This document shows, in pieces, positions 1-8,932 of a stretch of DNA of 64,000 nt. Made by a program: the position numbers and the translations under genes. The notes under the pieces are model-generated. The model was not told the origin of the DNA. It searched no databases and was given only the letters and a program-made list of their open reading frames with translations. Every line of letters begins with the position of its first letter. Within the stretch, counting starts at the first letter, position 1. This DNA is from Roseiflexus castenholzii DSM 13941 (lineage in GTDB: Bacteria; Chloroflexota; Chloroflexia; Chloroflexales; Roseiflexaceae): the NCBI RefSeq assembly GCF_000017805.1, contig NC_009767.1, forward strand, positions 5,562,001 through 5,626,000, written 5' to 3'.

Positions 1-81
1 CACGAGGTTCCATACATCCGGGTGACGGTGGTGGATGATGCCGGACGAAAGGCATGGACTAATCCCATCTGGCTGGGCTGA
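1..81 (+). CDS. C-terminal end of a PHP-type metallohydrolase-like protein (partial)
   Basis: Frame 1 is open from the window edge to a TGA at 79-81. It ends in residues YIRVTVVDDAGRKAWTNPIW, which resembles the closing strand of CehA/McbA-like PHP-domain proteins (typically VRVEV.D..GRRAWSNPIW). Only 26 codons are visible, so the catalytic part lies upstream of the window and the family assignment rests on this tail alone. It is followed closely by miaA on the same strand, so the two may be co-transcribed. Confidence 0.5.
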   Translation, partial: HEVPYIRVTVVDDAGRKAWTNPIWLG

Positions 82-88
82 CGCAAGC

Positions 89-1009
89 GTGATCCCGCTG
101 CTCGCCATCGTTGGTCCGACTGCTGTCGGCAAGACGGCGCTGAGTCTGCACCTGGCGCGGTTGTTCGACGGTGAGATTGTCTCTGCCGACTCGCGCCAGG
201 TCTACCGCTGGATGGACATTGGCACTGCCAAGCCAACACCGGCCGAGCGCGCTACCGTGCCCCATCACCTGATCGATGTCGTCGATCCCGATGAAGATTT
301 TTCGCTGGCGCTGTATCAGGACATGGCAACCGCAGCAATTGCCGATATTGCAGCACGTGGGAAGTTGCCGCTGCTGGTCGGAGGAACCGGTCAATATCTG
401 GCGGCGGTGTTGCAGGGATGGCAGTTGCCGCGAGTCGCCCCACGCCCCGACATTCGCGCCGCGCTCGAACGGCAGGCATCGGAACAGGGAGGAGAGGCGC
501 TCTATGCGCGTCTCAAGGAGGTCGATCCGATTGCGGCTGCTCGTATTCTTCCGGGCAATGTGCGCCGCATTATTCGCGCGCTCGAAGTCTATGAGGCGAC
601 CGGCATACCGATCTCCGAGCAGCGTTCGGTGCAACCGCCACCCTACCGTATCACGACCATCTGGCTGACTCTGCCGGCGCCGGTGTTGTACGCCCGCATC
701 GACGCGCGCGTTGAGGCGATGATGGCTGCCGGATTGCTCGACGAAGTGCGCGGATTGTTGGAGCGCGGCTATCACTGGAATCTACCCTCGATGTCGGGGC
801 TCGGGTACCGCGAATTTCGTCCGTACTTCGAGGGGCGCGCCACGCTCGAAGAGGCAGTGACCCGCCTCAAGTACGACACGCATACCTTCGCGCGTCGCCA
901 ACCCGCCTGGTTCCGCCGCCTGCCCAACATCGTCACCCTGCCCGCCGATGCGCCCGACCTGCTGCAACGCGCGGAAGCGATTGTGCGGCAAACATTCGAT
1001 TCATCGTAG
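89..1009 (+). CDS. miaA: tRNA dimethylallyltransferase
   Basis: The product transfers a dimethylallyl group to N6 of A37 in tRNAs reading UNN codons. The sequence shows the P-loop GPTAVGKT at the N-terminus, the DSRQVYRWMDIGTAKP substrate motif, HHLIDVVDPDEDFS, and LVGGTGQYLAAV, all typical of MiaA. The length of about 306 aa matches the family. An ATG at 35 is in frame but would overlap the upstream coding tail by 47 bases and add an atypical leader. GTG at 89, eight bases after that stop, gives MIPLLAIVGPTAVGKT, the usual MiaA start, so I chose it. No strong ribosome-binding site precedes either start, and translational coupling to the upstream gene is plausible. Confidence 0.93.
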   Translation: MIPLLAIVGPTAVGKTALSLHLARLFDGEIVSADSRQVYRWMDIGTAKPTPAERATVPHHLIDVVDPDEDFSLALYQDMATAAIADIAARGKLPLLVGGTGQYLAAVLQGWQLPRVAPRPDIRAALERQASEQGGEALYARLKEVDPIAAARILPGNVRRIIRALEVYEATGIPISEQRSVQPPPYRITTIWLTLPAPVLYARIDARVEAMMAAGLLDEVRGLLERGYHWNLPSMSGLGYREFRPYFEGRATLEEAVTRLKYDTHTFARRQPAWFRRLPNIVTLPADAPDLLQRAEAIVRQTFDSS

Positions 1010-1120
1010 CGGCGCTCTTCGGTGGATGACCTTTTGTGATCCACGAAGCGCACGAAGAGGCACGAAGGAAAAGAACATTTCTCTGCCAGCAGCCCCCGAT
1101 AGCGCGCCTCTTTACTGTGC

Positions 1121-1171
1121 GCTTTCGCGCCCTTCGTGGATCGTCTTGAAATCCATGAAGGGCGCGAAAGC
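1121..1171. repeat. 20-bp inverted repeat after miaA
   Basis: Arms 1121-1140 and 1152-1171 are reverse complements at 19 of 20 positions (GCTTTCGCGCCCTTCGTGGA against TCCATGAAGGGCGCGAAAGC) with an 11-base loop. There is no T-run, so it is not a classical terminator. The surrounding stretch 1040-1075 carries further CACGAAG words, a dispersed low-complexity family. I see no gene in 1010-1277. Confidence 0.6.
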
Positions 1172-1277
1172 AAGTGAAGAAAGCCACACAAAACTACGCC
1201 GTAAAGATTGGACTTGCCTGCGTTGTGATACTCATGGTCCGTAGACTCATAGGCTGAGACTGTGTTATATATTGTTT

Positions 1278-1403
1278 ATGAGTCAGAAAGAAGACATCCT
1301 GAAACGTTTCGGCGCACGAGTACGGGTATTACGTCTGAGCAGAGGGCACTCACAGGAGTCTTTCGCCGAAAAGTGTGGAATGGACCGAACATACATTGCC
1401 TGA
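1278..1403 (+). pseudogene. Truncated XRE-type HTH protein, possible R-M controller remnant
   Basis: ATG at 1278 opens a 41-codon frame, MSQKEDILKRFGARVRVLRL and onward through SQESFAEKCGMDRTYIA, then TGA. This is the first two-thirds of an XRE/Cro HTH domain. Intact relatives continue after DRTYI into a third and fourth helix (typically GxIERGERN). The frame breaks exactly there. The neighbours are a methyltransferase fragment and a tail that could be an endonuclease, so a restriction-modification controller protein or an HTH-fused enzyme is the likely ancestor. Confidence 0.6.
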
Positions 1404-1497
1404 TCGATATCAGAAGCTAACTAATCAATTCCCTGAAGAAATCGTCATCAAGCAGTTTGGAGAATTCTTTACCGAAAAAGAGGAAGTTCTTCATTAG
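1384..1497 (+). pseudogene. C-terminal tail of a lost protein, possibly a restriction endonuclease
   Basis: In a different frame from the HTH remnant, codons 1384-1497 read TEHTLPDRYQKLTNQFPEEI and onward through VIKQFGEFFTEKEEVLH to TAG. The composition is protein-like and AT-richer than its surroundings, but there is no start codon. It converges with, and overlaps by 29 bases, the end of the methyltransferase fragment on the other strand, as in compact R-M loci. I infer a deletion that fused the HTH start to this tail out of frame. The endonuclease identity is a guess from context. Confidence 0.35.
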
Positions 1498-1960
1498 TAT
1501 CAGGGAAAGGTTTTGGCTTTCCAGATCTATTTGTTGCAATCTGTAAGCGATGCTTGAGTCCTGACCAGCGCTTACGACCCTTTGGCTTGCGGAACACCAA
1601 AAAATAGGGGTGATTCTTTCTAGCGTGAGCTTGAGTGAGTATTCGGCTCACTCCTGGCTTTCCATTTCGCATCACAACAAACAAATCCTCAGTAACGAAG
1701 CCATAGGTTTGTAATTCGTTGATGATCTCGACGTGTGTTAGACGTTGTTGATTAGCGCAAACCTCATCCTGACATTTGACAATGTAGATGCCGTCTCGCT
1801 TGAGCACACGCCATGCCTCGGAAGCAGCAGTAAAGTAGAGGTCTAGCACTGCCTCGTGATACTTTTTCTCGGAATTGGTCTGATTATTTTTGTAGTAGCT
1901 TTCATAGTTCTGGTGGTTGACGTGGGCAGTGTGGTCCTTCGCGTTCTTTGTGGAGGGCAA
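1469..1960 (-). pseudogene. DNA methyltransferase C-terminal fragment (N4/N6 type)
   Basis: About 155 residues resemble the C-terminal half of a DNA-modifying N4/N6 methylase: NYESYYKNN, YHEAVLDLYFTAASEAWRVL, KRDGIYIVKCQDEVC, THVEIINELQTYGF, and a basic tail. The expected upstream DPPY catalytic motif and most of the SAM-binding fold are missing. The frame only gains a TTG at 1960, three bases from the stop of the neighbouring MFS gene, so the 5' end has been replaced. Base composition is AT-richer than its neighbours, suggesting horizontal origin. I regard it as a dead relic. Confidence 0.7.
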
Positions 1961-1963
1961 CCC

Positions 1964-3187
1964 TTAACGCTCGTCCTCTCGTATCGTCCAGATCGCCCAT
2001 GCCGACAGCGCATACGCCACGAGTGACGCTGCCAGCGCTGGCGTGAAGCCGTAGGTCACCTGAATCTGTCCGCTGACCCACGCCGACGCCGACCAACCAA
2101 GCGACCAGAGAACGCTCAACAGACTGATAGCAACCCCACGCTGTCGCGCCGGCGTCAACTGCATCACCAGCGCGTCATTCAGCGGGTAACTGGCGGCAAT
2201 GAACGCGCCGCGCAGCATGTACCCCACCACAACAACCGGCAACGCGGGCGCGAACATGAGCGCAACGGCGAAAACGGCGCCAAACCGGAGCGTGCCGGCA
2301 GCGCGCCGCAATCCCATCCGCGCTGCGACCGGCGCGCCCAGGAGCGCCCCAAGCCCCATGCCAAGCGCCCCCATCGCCAGCATCACCCCGACGACCGCGT
2401 CGTTCAGTCCGAAAACGGTGCGGAAGAAAAGGTTCTGGAACGGCAGGAACAGACCGCCGCCAATCCCCAGCAAGAGCGAAGGAAGCGCAAAACGCAACAA
2501 ACGGAGCGGACTCGCAGGTCGCTGTGGTTCTACGGCAACCGTCGCGGCTGTCTCAGTCGCAACAGGACGAGCGCGAAACCCGACCAGTACCGGCGCCACC
2601 GAGACGAATCCCAGCACAACAACGACCGATAGCGCCAGACGATAGGCGTCGGTGTCGCGCGCATCAACATCCAGGAACAGCGCCGCTGCTCCAGGCAGCA
2701 ATCCACCGACGCTACTGCCGACCAGACCGATGATCAGCCCTGCCGATGCATTCATGCCGAACACCGTCGCCCGTTCCTCAGCGCTGGTGATGCCGGTCAA
2801 CAGCGGCACGACCGCCGTCAGCGCCAGCACATTCGCCGCGCCTGCCAGAAAGACAAAAAGAATGAGCGCCCACAGTTGCGATACCATCAACAGCAGCGCA
2901 TAGGCGACCCCAAAGCCAATAGCCCCTGCCACAAGCAGCATTCGCGCGCCAAACCGGTCAATCAGAACGCCAAGCGGCAGACCAAGCAACGCCCCCGCGC
3001 CGCGATACACCGTCGCCATCAGGCCGGCGGTGTCGGCGCCATACCCCAGGCTCACCAGGTAGAAGTTGAAGAGCAGATCGGCGATGCTGCCAGCCAGCCC
3101 GAAGAGCAGACTGTGCGCCAGAACGCGCCAGACCTGCGGTGAAATCCGCGCCATCGTCGCGCGGGCGCGGGCGGCGAATGAAAACAC
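1964..3187 (-). CDS. MFS transporter
   Basis: The product is a roughly 407-aa membrane protein of the major facilitator superfamily with about 12 hydrophobic segments. A GVLIDRFGARMLL loop lies between helices 2 and 3, the MFS signature A region. The substrate cannot be told from sequence. I chose GTG at 3187 because an AAAGGGGG ribosome-binding site lies just upstream. A second candidate is ATG 3154 (MARISPQVWRVLAHS). The frame stays open upstream to 3427, but that part lies inside the glycosyltransferase gene and is spurious. It follows the glycosyltransferase by 11 bases, so the two probably form an operon. Confidence 0.82.
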   Translation of the reverse strand: MFSFAARARATMARISPQVWRVLAHSLLFGLAGSIADLLFNFYLVSLGYGADTAGLMATVYRGAGALLGLPLGVLIDRFGARMLLVAGAIGFGVAYALLLMVSQLWALILFVFLAGAANVLALTAVVPLLTGITSAEERATVFGMNASAGLIIGLVGSSVGGLLPGAAALFLDVDARDTDAYRLALSVVVVLGFVSVAPVLVGFRARPVATETAATVAVEPQRPASPLRLLRFALPSLLLGIGGGLFLPFQNLFFRTVFGLNDAVVGVMLAMGALGMGLGALLGAPVAARMGLRRAAGTLRFGAVFAVALMFAPALPVVVVGYMLRGAFIAASYPLNDALVMQLTPARQRGVAISLLSVLWSLGWSASAWVSGQIQVTYGFTPALAASLVAYALSAWAIWTIREDER

Positions 3188-3198
3188 ACATCCCCCTT

Positions 3199-4311
3199 TC
3201 AGCCATACAGAACACGTAATGTCTCCTCCGCGCAGCGATCCCACGTAAACTGTGCAGCGCGCCGATACCCGCGCTGGCGCAACTCCTGTCGCAGCGCTGC
3301 ATCGCAGACGAGGCGAACCATACCCTCCGCAATCGCTCCCGTGTCGAGCGGATCGACGATCAATGCCGCGTCGCCCGCCACCTCCGGCAGCGACGAACTG
3401 TTCGACGTCAGCACCGGCGCGCCACACGCCATTGCTTCGAGCACCGGCATCCCGAACCCTTCGTACAGCGACGGAAAGACAAACGCCAGCGCCCCGTGAT
3501 AGAGCGCCGGCAGATCGTCGTCCGCCACATACCCGACGAACCGCACACGATCGGCGATGCCGACTTCAGCAGCGCGCCGCGCAATGCCTTCACTCAGCCA
3601 GCCACGTTTGCCGGCAATGACCAGGATTGGCGCCATACCGCAGCCCGTCAATCGCCTGCTGGCATCCGCAAAGGCTGCTATGACCCGCGCCAGATTCTTG
3701 CGTGGTTGCACCGTGCCGACATACAGAAAATACGGTTCGTCCCCGCCGGTAATCGCTCGCGTTCGCGACGAGTCGGCAAGCGCGCGACGAAACCGCTCCG
3801 CCACCCCATGATGCACAACCGTGATGCGGTTCGGTGAGACCCCTGCCAGCCGCACAAGGTCGTTGCGCGTCGCTGCGGAAACAGCGATAAGATGGCTGGC
3901 AGCGCGCGCGCTCCAGATCGTCGACATCTGGAGATAGAGCCGTTGCGCTGCCGTGTGCGCCTCCGGGTAGCGCACATACCCCAGATCGTGAACCGTCACC
4001 ACCGTGCGCATCCGGCGGACGAGCGGCGCGCCGAGCGGTAAGACATGCGCCGGAATAAACAGCACATCCGGCGGATGCCGCAGCACCTCACCCGACAGCC
4101 GCACATGCGTCCAGAGACGCGGCAGCGGAATGCAACGCACCGTCATATTCGCTCCGAGCGACGGTAATCGTGCAGGTGGTTGGTTGCAATAGAGCGTGTA
4201 GGTATTGACCGCGTCGCGTCGCGCGATCGCCGCCACCACTTCACCGGTATAGTGCTCAGTTCCGGTGCGCGCTATTGTTGCCATTCGGCTGATGTCGATG
4301 CCTATGCGCAT
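3199..4311 (-). CDS. Glycosyltransferase family 4 (GT-B fold)
   Basis: The 370-aa protein starts MRIGIDISRMATIARTGTEH, with a small-residue loop that contacts the nucleotide sugar. It carries VTVHDLGYVRYPE, YFLYVGTVQPRKNL at the second Rossmann domain, and the EGFGMPVLEAMACG motif whose two glutamates bind the donor nucleotide. These mark GT4 retaining transferases, commonly mannosyl- or glucosyltransferases of cell-surface glycans or glycolipids. Acceptor and donor are unknown. It is divergent from the CysRS/MshC-like gene at 4412, and heads a two-gene unit with the MFS gene. Confidence 0.88.
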   Translation of the reverse strand: MRIGIDISRMATIARTGTEHYTGEVVAAIARRDAVNTYTLYCNQPPARLPSLGANMTVRCIPLPRLWTHVRLSGEVLRHPPDVLFIPAHVLPLGAPLVRRMRTVVTVHDLGYVRYPEAHTAAQRLYLQMSTIWSARAASHLIAVSAATRNDLVRLAGVSPNRITVVHHGVAERFRRALADSSRTRAITGGDEPYFLYVGTVQPRKNLARVIAAFADASRRLTGCGMAPILVIAGKRGWLSEGIARRAAEVGIADRVRFVGYVADDDLPALYHGALAFVFPSLYEGFGMPVLEAMACGAPVLTSNSSSLPEVAGDAALIVDPLDTGAIAEGMVRLVCDAALRQELRQRGYRRAAQFTWDRCAEETLRVLYG

Positions 4312-4330
4312 ATCGTTGCTCTGACCACTG

Positions 4331-4339
4331 TGCTATAAT
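4331..4339 (+). promoter_or_regulatory. Extended -10 promoter for the ligase gene
   Basis: TGC-TATAAT lies about 73 bases before the ATG at 4412. The TGn extension is present and no good -35 hexamer is found at 16-18 bases. The same TGnTATAAT form recurs before several other genes here. Confidence 0.6.
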
Positions 4340-4411
4340 AGTATCGGATCCGCTGCGCGCCCGGCGTCTCTTGCGCTTCCCTCTTCCCATACCAGGAGGA
4401 CGTTTCCAGTC

Positions 4412-5617
4412 ATGTGGCTCTTCGACACACTGCGCGGTCAGAAAGCCGAGTTGCTCATCCCGCGCGACCGCCCGCTCACCTTGTACGTGTGCGGTGTCAC
4501 GCCCTACGATACGACGCATGTCGGTCATGCTCATACGTTTCTGATCTTCGATGTGCTTATTCGCTACATTCGTCACTGTGGCGGCACAGTTCGCTATTGC
4601 CAGAATACCACTGATGTCGATGATCCGTTGTTCGAGCGCGCTGCGCGCGACGGCATTCCCTGGGACGAACTGGCGCGCCGTGAAACGGAACAATTTGTCA
4701 AAGATTGCCAGGCGCTCAATCTGATTCCGCCCGACTTCTTTCCAAAAGCGTCGGAAGAAATCGCCACGATGATCCCGATCATCGAGCGTTTGGTTGAGTT
4801 GGGCCACGCCTACGTGCGCAACGGCAACGTCTATTTCGATGTCTCCACCGAACCAACCTACGGCGCAATGGCGCGGGTGGACGGCTACGAAGCATTGCTG
4901 GCGCTGGCAAACGAACGTGGCAACAACCCGAACGACCCGCTCAAAGACGATCCGCTCGACTTTGTGCTCTGGCAGCGCAGCCGTCCCGGCGAACCGACCT
5001 GGCCCAGCCCTTGGGGAAGGGGGCGCCCCGGCTGGCACATCGAATGCACTGCAATGGCCACGCGCTACCTCGGTCCGCAAATCGATATTCACGGCGGCGG
5101 GCGTGACCTGATCTTCCCCCACCATCCGTCTGAGATCGTTCAGACCGAACCGTACACCGGCAAGCGCCCATTTGTGCATTTCTGGGTCCATGGAGGACTG
5201 GCATGGCTCGATGGTCAGAAGATGAGCAAATCGCTCGGCAATCTGGTCTTTATCAAGGATGCGCTTCAGCAGCACAGCGCCGATGCGTTGCGCTGGTATC
5301 TCCTCTCCTTCCCCTACCGTGACGATTTTGAATACGTCCGGTCGGACGTACCGCTGGCGGTGCAACAGGTTGAACGGCTCACAGCGGCGCTCGCAGCGCA
5401 GGGCGATTCAAAAGGTGAGCCGTTGAACGCGGAACCGTTCTATCAGACATATTTTGCCGCTCTCGACAATGACCTGGATACGCCGAAGGCGCTGGCACAG
5501 ATCGGCGCATTGAGCAACGCCATTCTCGAAGCAGCGTCGTCAGGCTACAATGTCGTTGGCGCACAATCGGCACTGCGCGAGATGGCGCACGTCTTCGGGT
5601 TCTGGGCAGCGGCATAA
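4412..5617 (+). CDS. Cysteinyl-tRNA synthetase paralog resembling MshC (cysteine ligase)
   Basis: The 401-aa class I synthetase-fold protein has a HIGH-type motif HVGH (residues about 36-39), KMSKS (about 273-277), a zinc-site set including Cys in YVCGVTPYD and the WHIECTAMA block, and LIFPHHPSE. The N-terminal signature GVTPYDTTHVGHA is closer to mycothiol cysteine ligase MshC (GITPYDATHLGHA) than to true CysRS (GPTVYD..HIGN.R). SPWGRGRPGWHIEC and QNTTDVDDPLFERAARDG also match MshC style. Its length fits MshC (about 410 aa) rather than CysRS (about 460 aa), as it lacks most of the anticodon-binding tail. An alternative is a short functional CysRS. An extended -10 promoter precedes it. Confidence 0.75.
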   Translation: MWLFDTLRGQKAELLIPRDRPLTLYVCGVTPYDTTHVGHAHTFLIFDVLIRYIRHCGGTVRYCQNTTDVDDPLFERAARDGIPWDELARRETEQFVKDCQALNLIPPDFFPKASEEIATMIPIIERLVELGHAYVRNGNVYFDVSTEPTYGAMARVDGYEALLALANERGNNPNDPLKDDPLDFVLWQRSRPGEPTWPSPWGRGRPGWHIECTAMATRYLGPQIDIHGGGRDLIFPHHPSEIVQTEPYTGKRPFVHFWVHGGLAWLDGQKMSKSLGNLVFIKDALQQHSADALRWYLLSFPYRDDFEYVRSDVPLAVQQVERLTAALAAQGDSKGEPLNAEPFYQTYFAALDNDLDTPKALAQIGALSNAILEAASSGYNVVGAQSALREMAHVFGFWAAA

Positions 5618-5632
5618 GCAGAGGAGATCAGC

Positions 5633-6145
5633 GTGTCCAATCCGTATGCTCCCAACAGTGATGAACTGTCTGAATTGCTGCGTATTGGCGCAATCAAACT
5701 TGAACGAACGGCAGGCATCCCCACTTGGGAAGCGCAACCCGGTTCACGTCACCACATGATAGTTGACCGGATCCGGGCGTCAATTGCGCCATTGGCTGAC
5801 AGGAGCAGCGCGTGCATGTGTTATCACCTTGCCGACGTTGCGATCCGTTTTCCCGATGGTTCGCTCAAGCGACCCGATATTGCCGTCTTTTGCGAACCGC
5901 CGCCAGCCCAGGATACAGCACTGACCGTCTTGCCTGTCGCGGTTATCGAAGTGATCAGCGCAGGATACGAGTAGAAAGACGTTGTGCTCAACCCGCCATT
6001 CTATCTGGGGCATGGATTGCGCGACGTTGTCATTGTCGATCCGCACGCGCAGCGGGTCACGCATTACACCCCAACCGGCGCATCCACACGTCCCTCTCCA
6101 ACGACACTAAACCTCGAATGTGGATGTTGCTGTGCCATTCCGTGA
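5633..6145 (+). pseudogene. Uma2-family (DUF820) endonuclease-like gene with an internal stop
   Basis: GTG at 5633 begins a Uma2-type PD-(D/E)XK-fold protein with LKRPDIAVF and PVAVIEVISAGYE, the family's PDIAVF and VIEVIS motifs. A TAG at 5972-5974 interrupts it exactly where the family lysine block follows. The same frame continues KDVVLNPPFYLGHGLRDVVI and onward through VDPHAQRVTHYTPTG to TGA at 6143-6145, matching the usual VEVLS...KxxxY...GVxxYxxVDP layout. The full reading of 170 codons is near normal length, so one nonsense mutation is the simplest explanation. It follows the ligase gene by 15 bases. No gene is visible in 6146-6334. Confidence 0.78.
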
Positions 6146-6334
6146 ACGTTGCAACCGCCACCGACCGTGAGTGGCTTCCCGACCGGTTTGCTCTGCATTC
6201 TGCACGTGCTCACTGTCGACGCCAGCAGAGCCGCTTTACCAACGGGCGCGTCTGCTGTGTAGACAAGACGTTGCACGCTGCGCGCGCGAGCATTGACGAA
6301 GCAGGGTTCATAGCGGCTATCAGGGAAGCATATC

Positions 6335-6372
6335 AAAAGCGAAAGGTGTGCAGCCTGCACCATCTGCACACC
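6335..6372 (-). terminator. Terminator of the tuf-rplL operon
   Basis: A 9-bp perfect stem, 6345-6353 with 6364-6372 (GGTGTGCAG/CTGCACACC), has a 10-base loop. On the minus strand it is followed by CTTTCGCTTTTGAT. It sits 56 bases past the rplL stop. Confidence 0.65.
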
Positions 6373-6427
6373 CCCTCGGCTCTGTTCCTGCGCAAGCAAG
6401 GAGACCGGGCAACGATTTCCAAGGCGA

Positions 6428-6850
6428 CTACTTGATCTCGACCGTTGCGCCCGCCTCGACCAGTTTCGCCTTTGCCGCTTCCGCCTCTTCCTTGCTGACG
6501 CCTTCCTTCACCGGCTTGGGCGCGCCTTCGACCAGGTCCTTTGCCTCTTTCAGACCCAGGTTCGTCAATTCACGCACCGCCTTGATAACCTGAATCTTGT
6601 TCGGACCGACGGCCGACAGAATGACGTCGAACTCCGTCTTCTCCTCGACGGCGGGCGCGGCTGCGGCGCCGCCATCACCTGCGGCAGGCGCGGCTGCGGC
6701 TGCGGGCATCACCATTCCGCCCATCGGCATCACCGGAGCGGCGGCGGTCACACCCCAGCGCGACTCCAGTTCCTTCTTCAGTTCCACCAATTCGAGGACG
6801 TTCAGCGCCTCGATACTCGCAATGACCGACTCGACCTTCTCGCTAGCCAT
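6428..6850 (-). CDS. rplL: 50S ribosomal protein L7/L12
   Basis: The stalk protein that recruits translation factors to the ribosome. The N-terminal dimerisation domain (VIASIEALNVLELVELKKEL), an Ala/Gly/Pro-rich hinge with many alanines, and the C-terminal factor-binding domain (EFDVILSAVGPNKIQVIKAV, LGLKEAKDLVEGAP) are in the normal order. At 140 aa it is longer than the common 120-130 aa because of the hinge. It is the last gene of the tuf-secE-nusG-rplKAJL run. rpoB and rpoC, which often follow, are absent here. Confidence 0.97.
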   Translation of the reverse strand: MASEKVESVIASIEALNVLELVELKKELESRWGVTAAAPVMPMGGMVMPAAAAAPAAGDGGAAAAPAVEEKTEFDVILSAVGPNKIQVIKAVRELTNLGLKEAKDLVEGAPKPVKEGVSKEEAEAAKAKLVEAGATVEIK

Positions 6851-6929
6851 AGGTGTTGTCTCTCCTTCGTGATAACGTATCTGGATTCATTGTGGTCCTG
6901 TAGATTCTGCTGACGCAGACACAGAGACG

Positions 6930-7493
6930 TTACGATGTTGACGACGGCTGCAACTGATCGACGCGTGCCTGAAGCGCATAGAGAATGCTCTTCGACGTGG
7001 CATCGAGCAGATTAACAATATCGTTGACCGGCGCGGCAATGATGCCTGCCAGTCCGGTGACCGGCGCTGCCAGTCCGCCGAGCACCTGCGCCCGCACTTC
7101 GTCCTTCGTTGGCAGCGTGGCAACGACATCGAGCACATTCTCTTTGAGGAGCGTTGTGCCAAGCAATCCGCCACGCACTGTAATTTTCTTCGGACCGCGG
7201 TTGAACTCATTGATCGCCCTGACGAACTTTGGCACATCGTCATAGGCAAACGCCAGAGCCGTCGGTCCTTCGAGCAGCGGCTCAATCGCCTCGTGACCCG
7301 TCTCACGCGCGGCGATCCGCGTTAATGTATTCTTCGCCACCACAAATTCCGCGCCGCTTTCGCGCAATTTTTTACGCAGGTCGGTCATATCGGCAACCGA
7401 GAGACCGCGGTAGTCGGCCACAACGGCTACCTGCATACGCTCAAGACGTTGCTTCAGGTCGGCGACAGTTTCGATCTTACGTTGGGTTGGCAC
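6930..7493 (-). CDS. rplJ: 50S ribosomal protein L10
   Basis: L10 anchors the L7/L12 dimers to 23S rRNA. The N-terminal part (RKIETVADLKQRLERMQVAV, VADYRGLSVADMTDLRKKLR) and the RGGLLGTTLLKENVLDVVATLP segment are typical. The start is GTG at 7493, preceded by an excellent AAAGGAGGTG ribosome-binding site. The frame is open further upstream but that part belongs to the leader. The C-terminus carries the helix that binds L7/L12. Expression is probably controlled by the L10 leader and attenuator immediately upstream. Confidence 0.96.
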   Translation of the reverse strand: MPTQRKIETVADLKQRLERMQVAVVADYRGLSVADMTDLRKKLRESGAEFVVAKNTLTRIAARETGHEAIEPLLEGPTALAFAYDDVPKFVRAINEFNRGPKKITVRGGLLGTTLLKENVLDVVATLPTKDEVRAQVLGGLAAPVTGLAGIIAAPVNDIVNLLDATSKSILYALQARVDQLQPSSTS

Positions 7494-7516
7494 TGATTTC
7501 ACCTCCTTTCCGCCAT

Positions 7517-7690
7517 AAAAAACGCGGGTTGCCGCACACAAACGCAGCAACCCACGAACCCATGCATCGCATGGTCTCAGGAAGCTGCCTCGGCGGGCGG
7601 CACGCAGCCATTAAGCACACGCACCCGCTGTCTGCGGCGCTCGACTATTCACCTGTATGCCGAAACGATTCCGGCAATGCTCCGTGCGAT
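7517..7690 (-). promoter_or_regulatory. L10 leader region with attenuator before rplJ
   Basis: The 221-base gap between rplA and rplJ is long for this operon. At its rplJ-proximal end the transcript forms a GGGTTGC/GCAACCC stem (plus strand 7526-7532 with 7547-7553) followed by GCGTTTTTTA (plus strand A-run 7517-7522), an intrinsic terminator or attenuator placed just before the ribosome-binding site. The upstream part is structured and GC-rich. In many bacteria L10(L12)4 binds such a leader to repress rplJL. I assign that role by position and architecture, without a covariance-model search. Confidence 0.6.
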
Positions 7691-7714
7691 AACGGCTCCT
7701 CTGAACCAACCGTT

Positions 7715-8437
<723 letters not shown>

Positions 8438-8487
8438 ACTCAACTCCCTGTGGTGCAAACGGGGGAACCCCTCCCACACATCAGCGA

Positions 8488-8913
8488 CTACTCGACGATT
8501 TTGATCCCCATACTGCGCGCCGTGCCGGCGATAATCTTCTCGGCGGCTTCGATGCTCTGCGCATTCAGATCGGACATTTTCTGCTCAGCCACCTGCCGCA
8601 GTTGTTTTGCCGTAATCGTGCCGGCAATCTTGCGGTTCGGCGTGCCGGAGCCTTTTTCGATACCTGCCGCTTTGCGCAGCAGATCGGCGGCCGGCGGCGT
8701 TTTCAGCGTAATCGTGAACGAACGATCCGAATAGATCGTCACTTCGACCGGAATGATACTTCCCGCCTGTGACGCAGTCTTCTCGTTATACTCCTTGACA
8801 AACGCCATGATATTGATGCCGTAACCACCCAACGCCGGACCAACCGGCGGCGCTGGAGTCGCCTTACCGGCGGGCAGTTGCAGCTTCACGACCCCGGTAA
8901 CCTTTTTGGCCAC
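8488..8913 (-). CDS. rplK: 50S ribosomal protein L11
   Basis: A 141-aa protein of the GTPase-associated centre. The N-terminal VVKLQLPAGKATPAPPVGPA, the switch helix, and FTITLKTPPAADLLRKAAGI are diagnostic. It lies between nusG and rplA in the standard bacterial order. Length is exactly that of the family. Confidence 0.97.
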   Translation of the reverse strand: MAKKVTGVVKLQLPAGKATPAPPVGPALGGYGINIMAFVKEYNEKTASQAGSIIPVEVTIYSDRSFTITLKTPPAADLLRKAAGIEKGSGTPNRKIAGTITAKQLRQVAEQKMSDLNAQSIEAAEKIIAGTARSMGIKIVE

Positions 8914-8932
8914 AGAGCGCTCCTTCGCACAA

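Noticed and set aside
4256..5365. 369-aa minus-strand frame overlapping the MshC-like gene
   Set aside because: It is the complement of the ligase gene; the plus strand has HIGH- and KMSKS-type motifs and a promoter.
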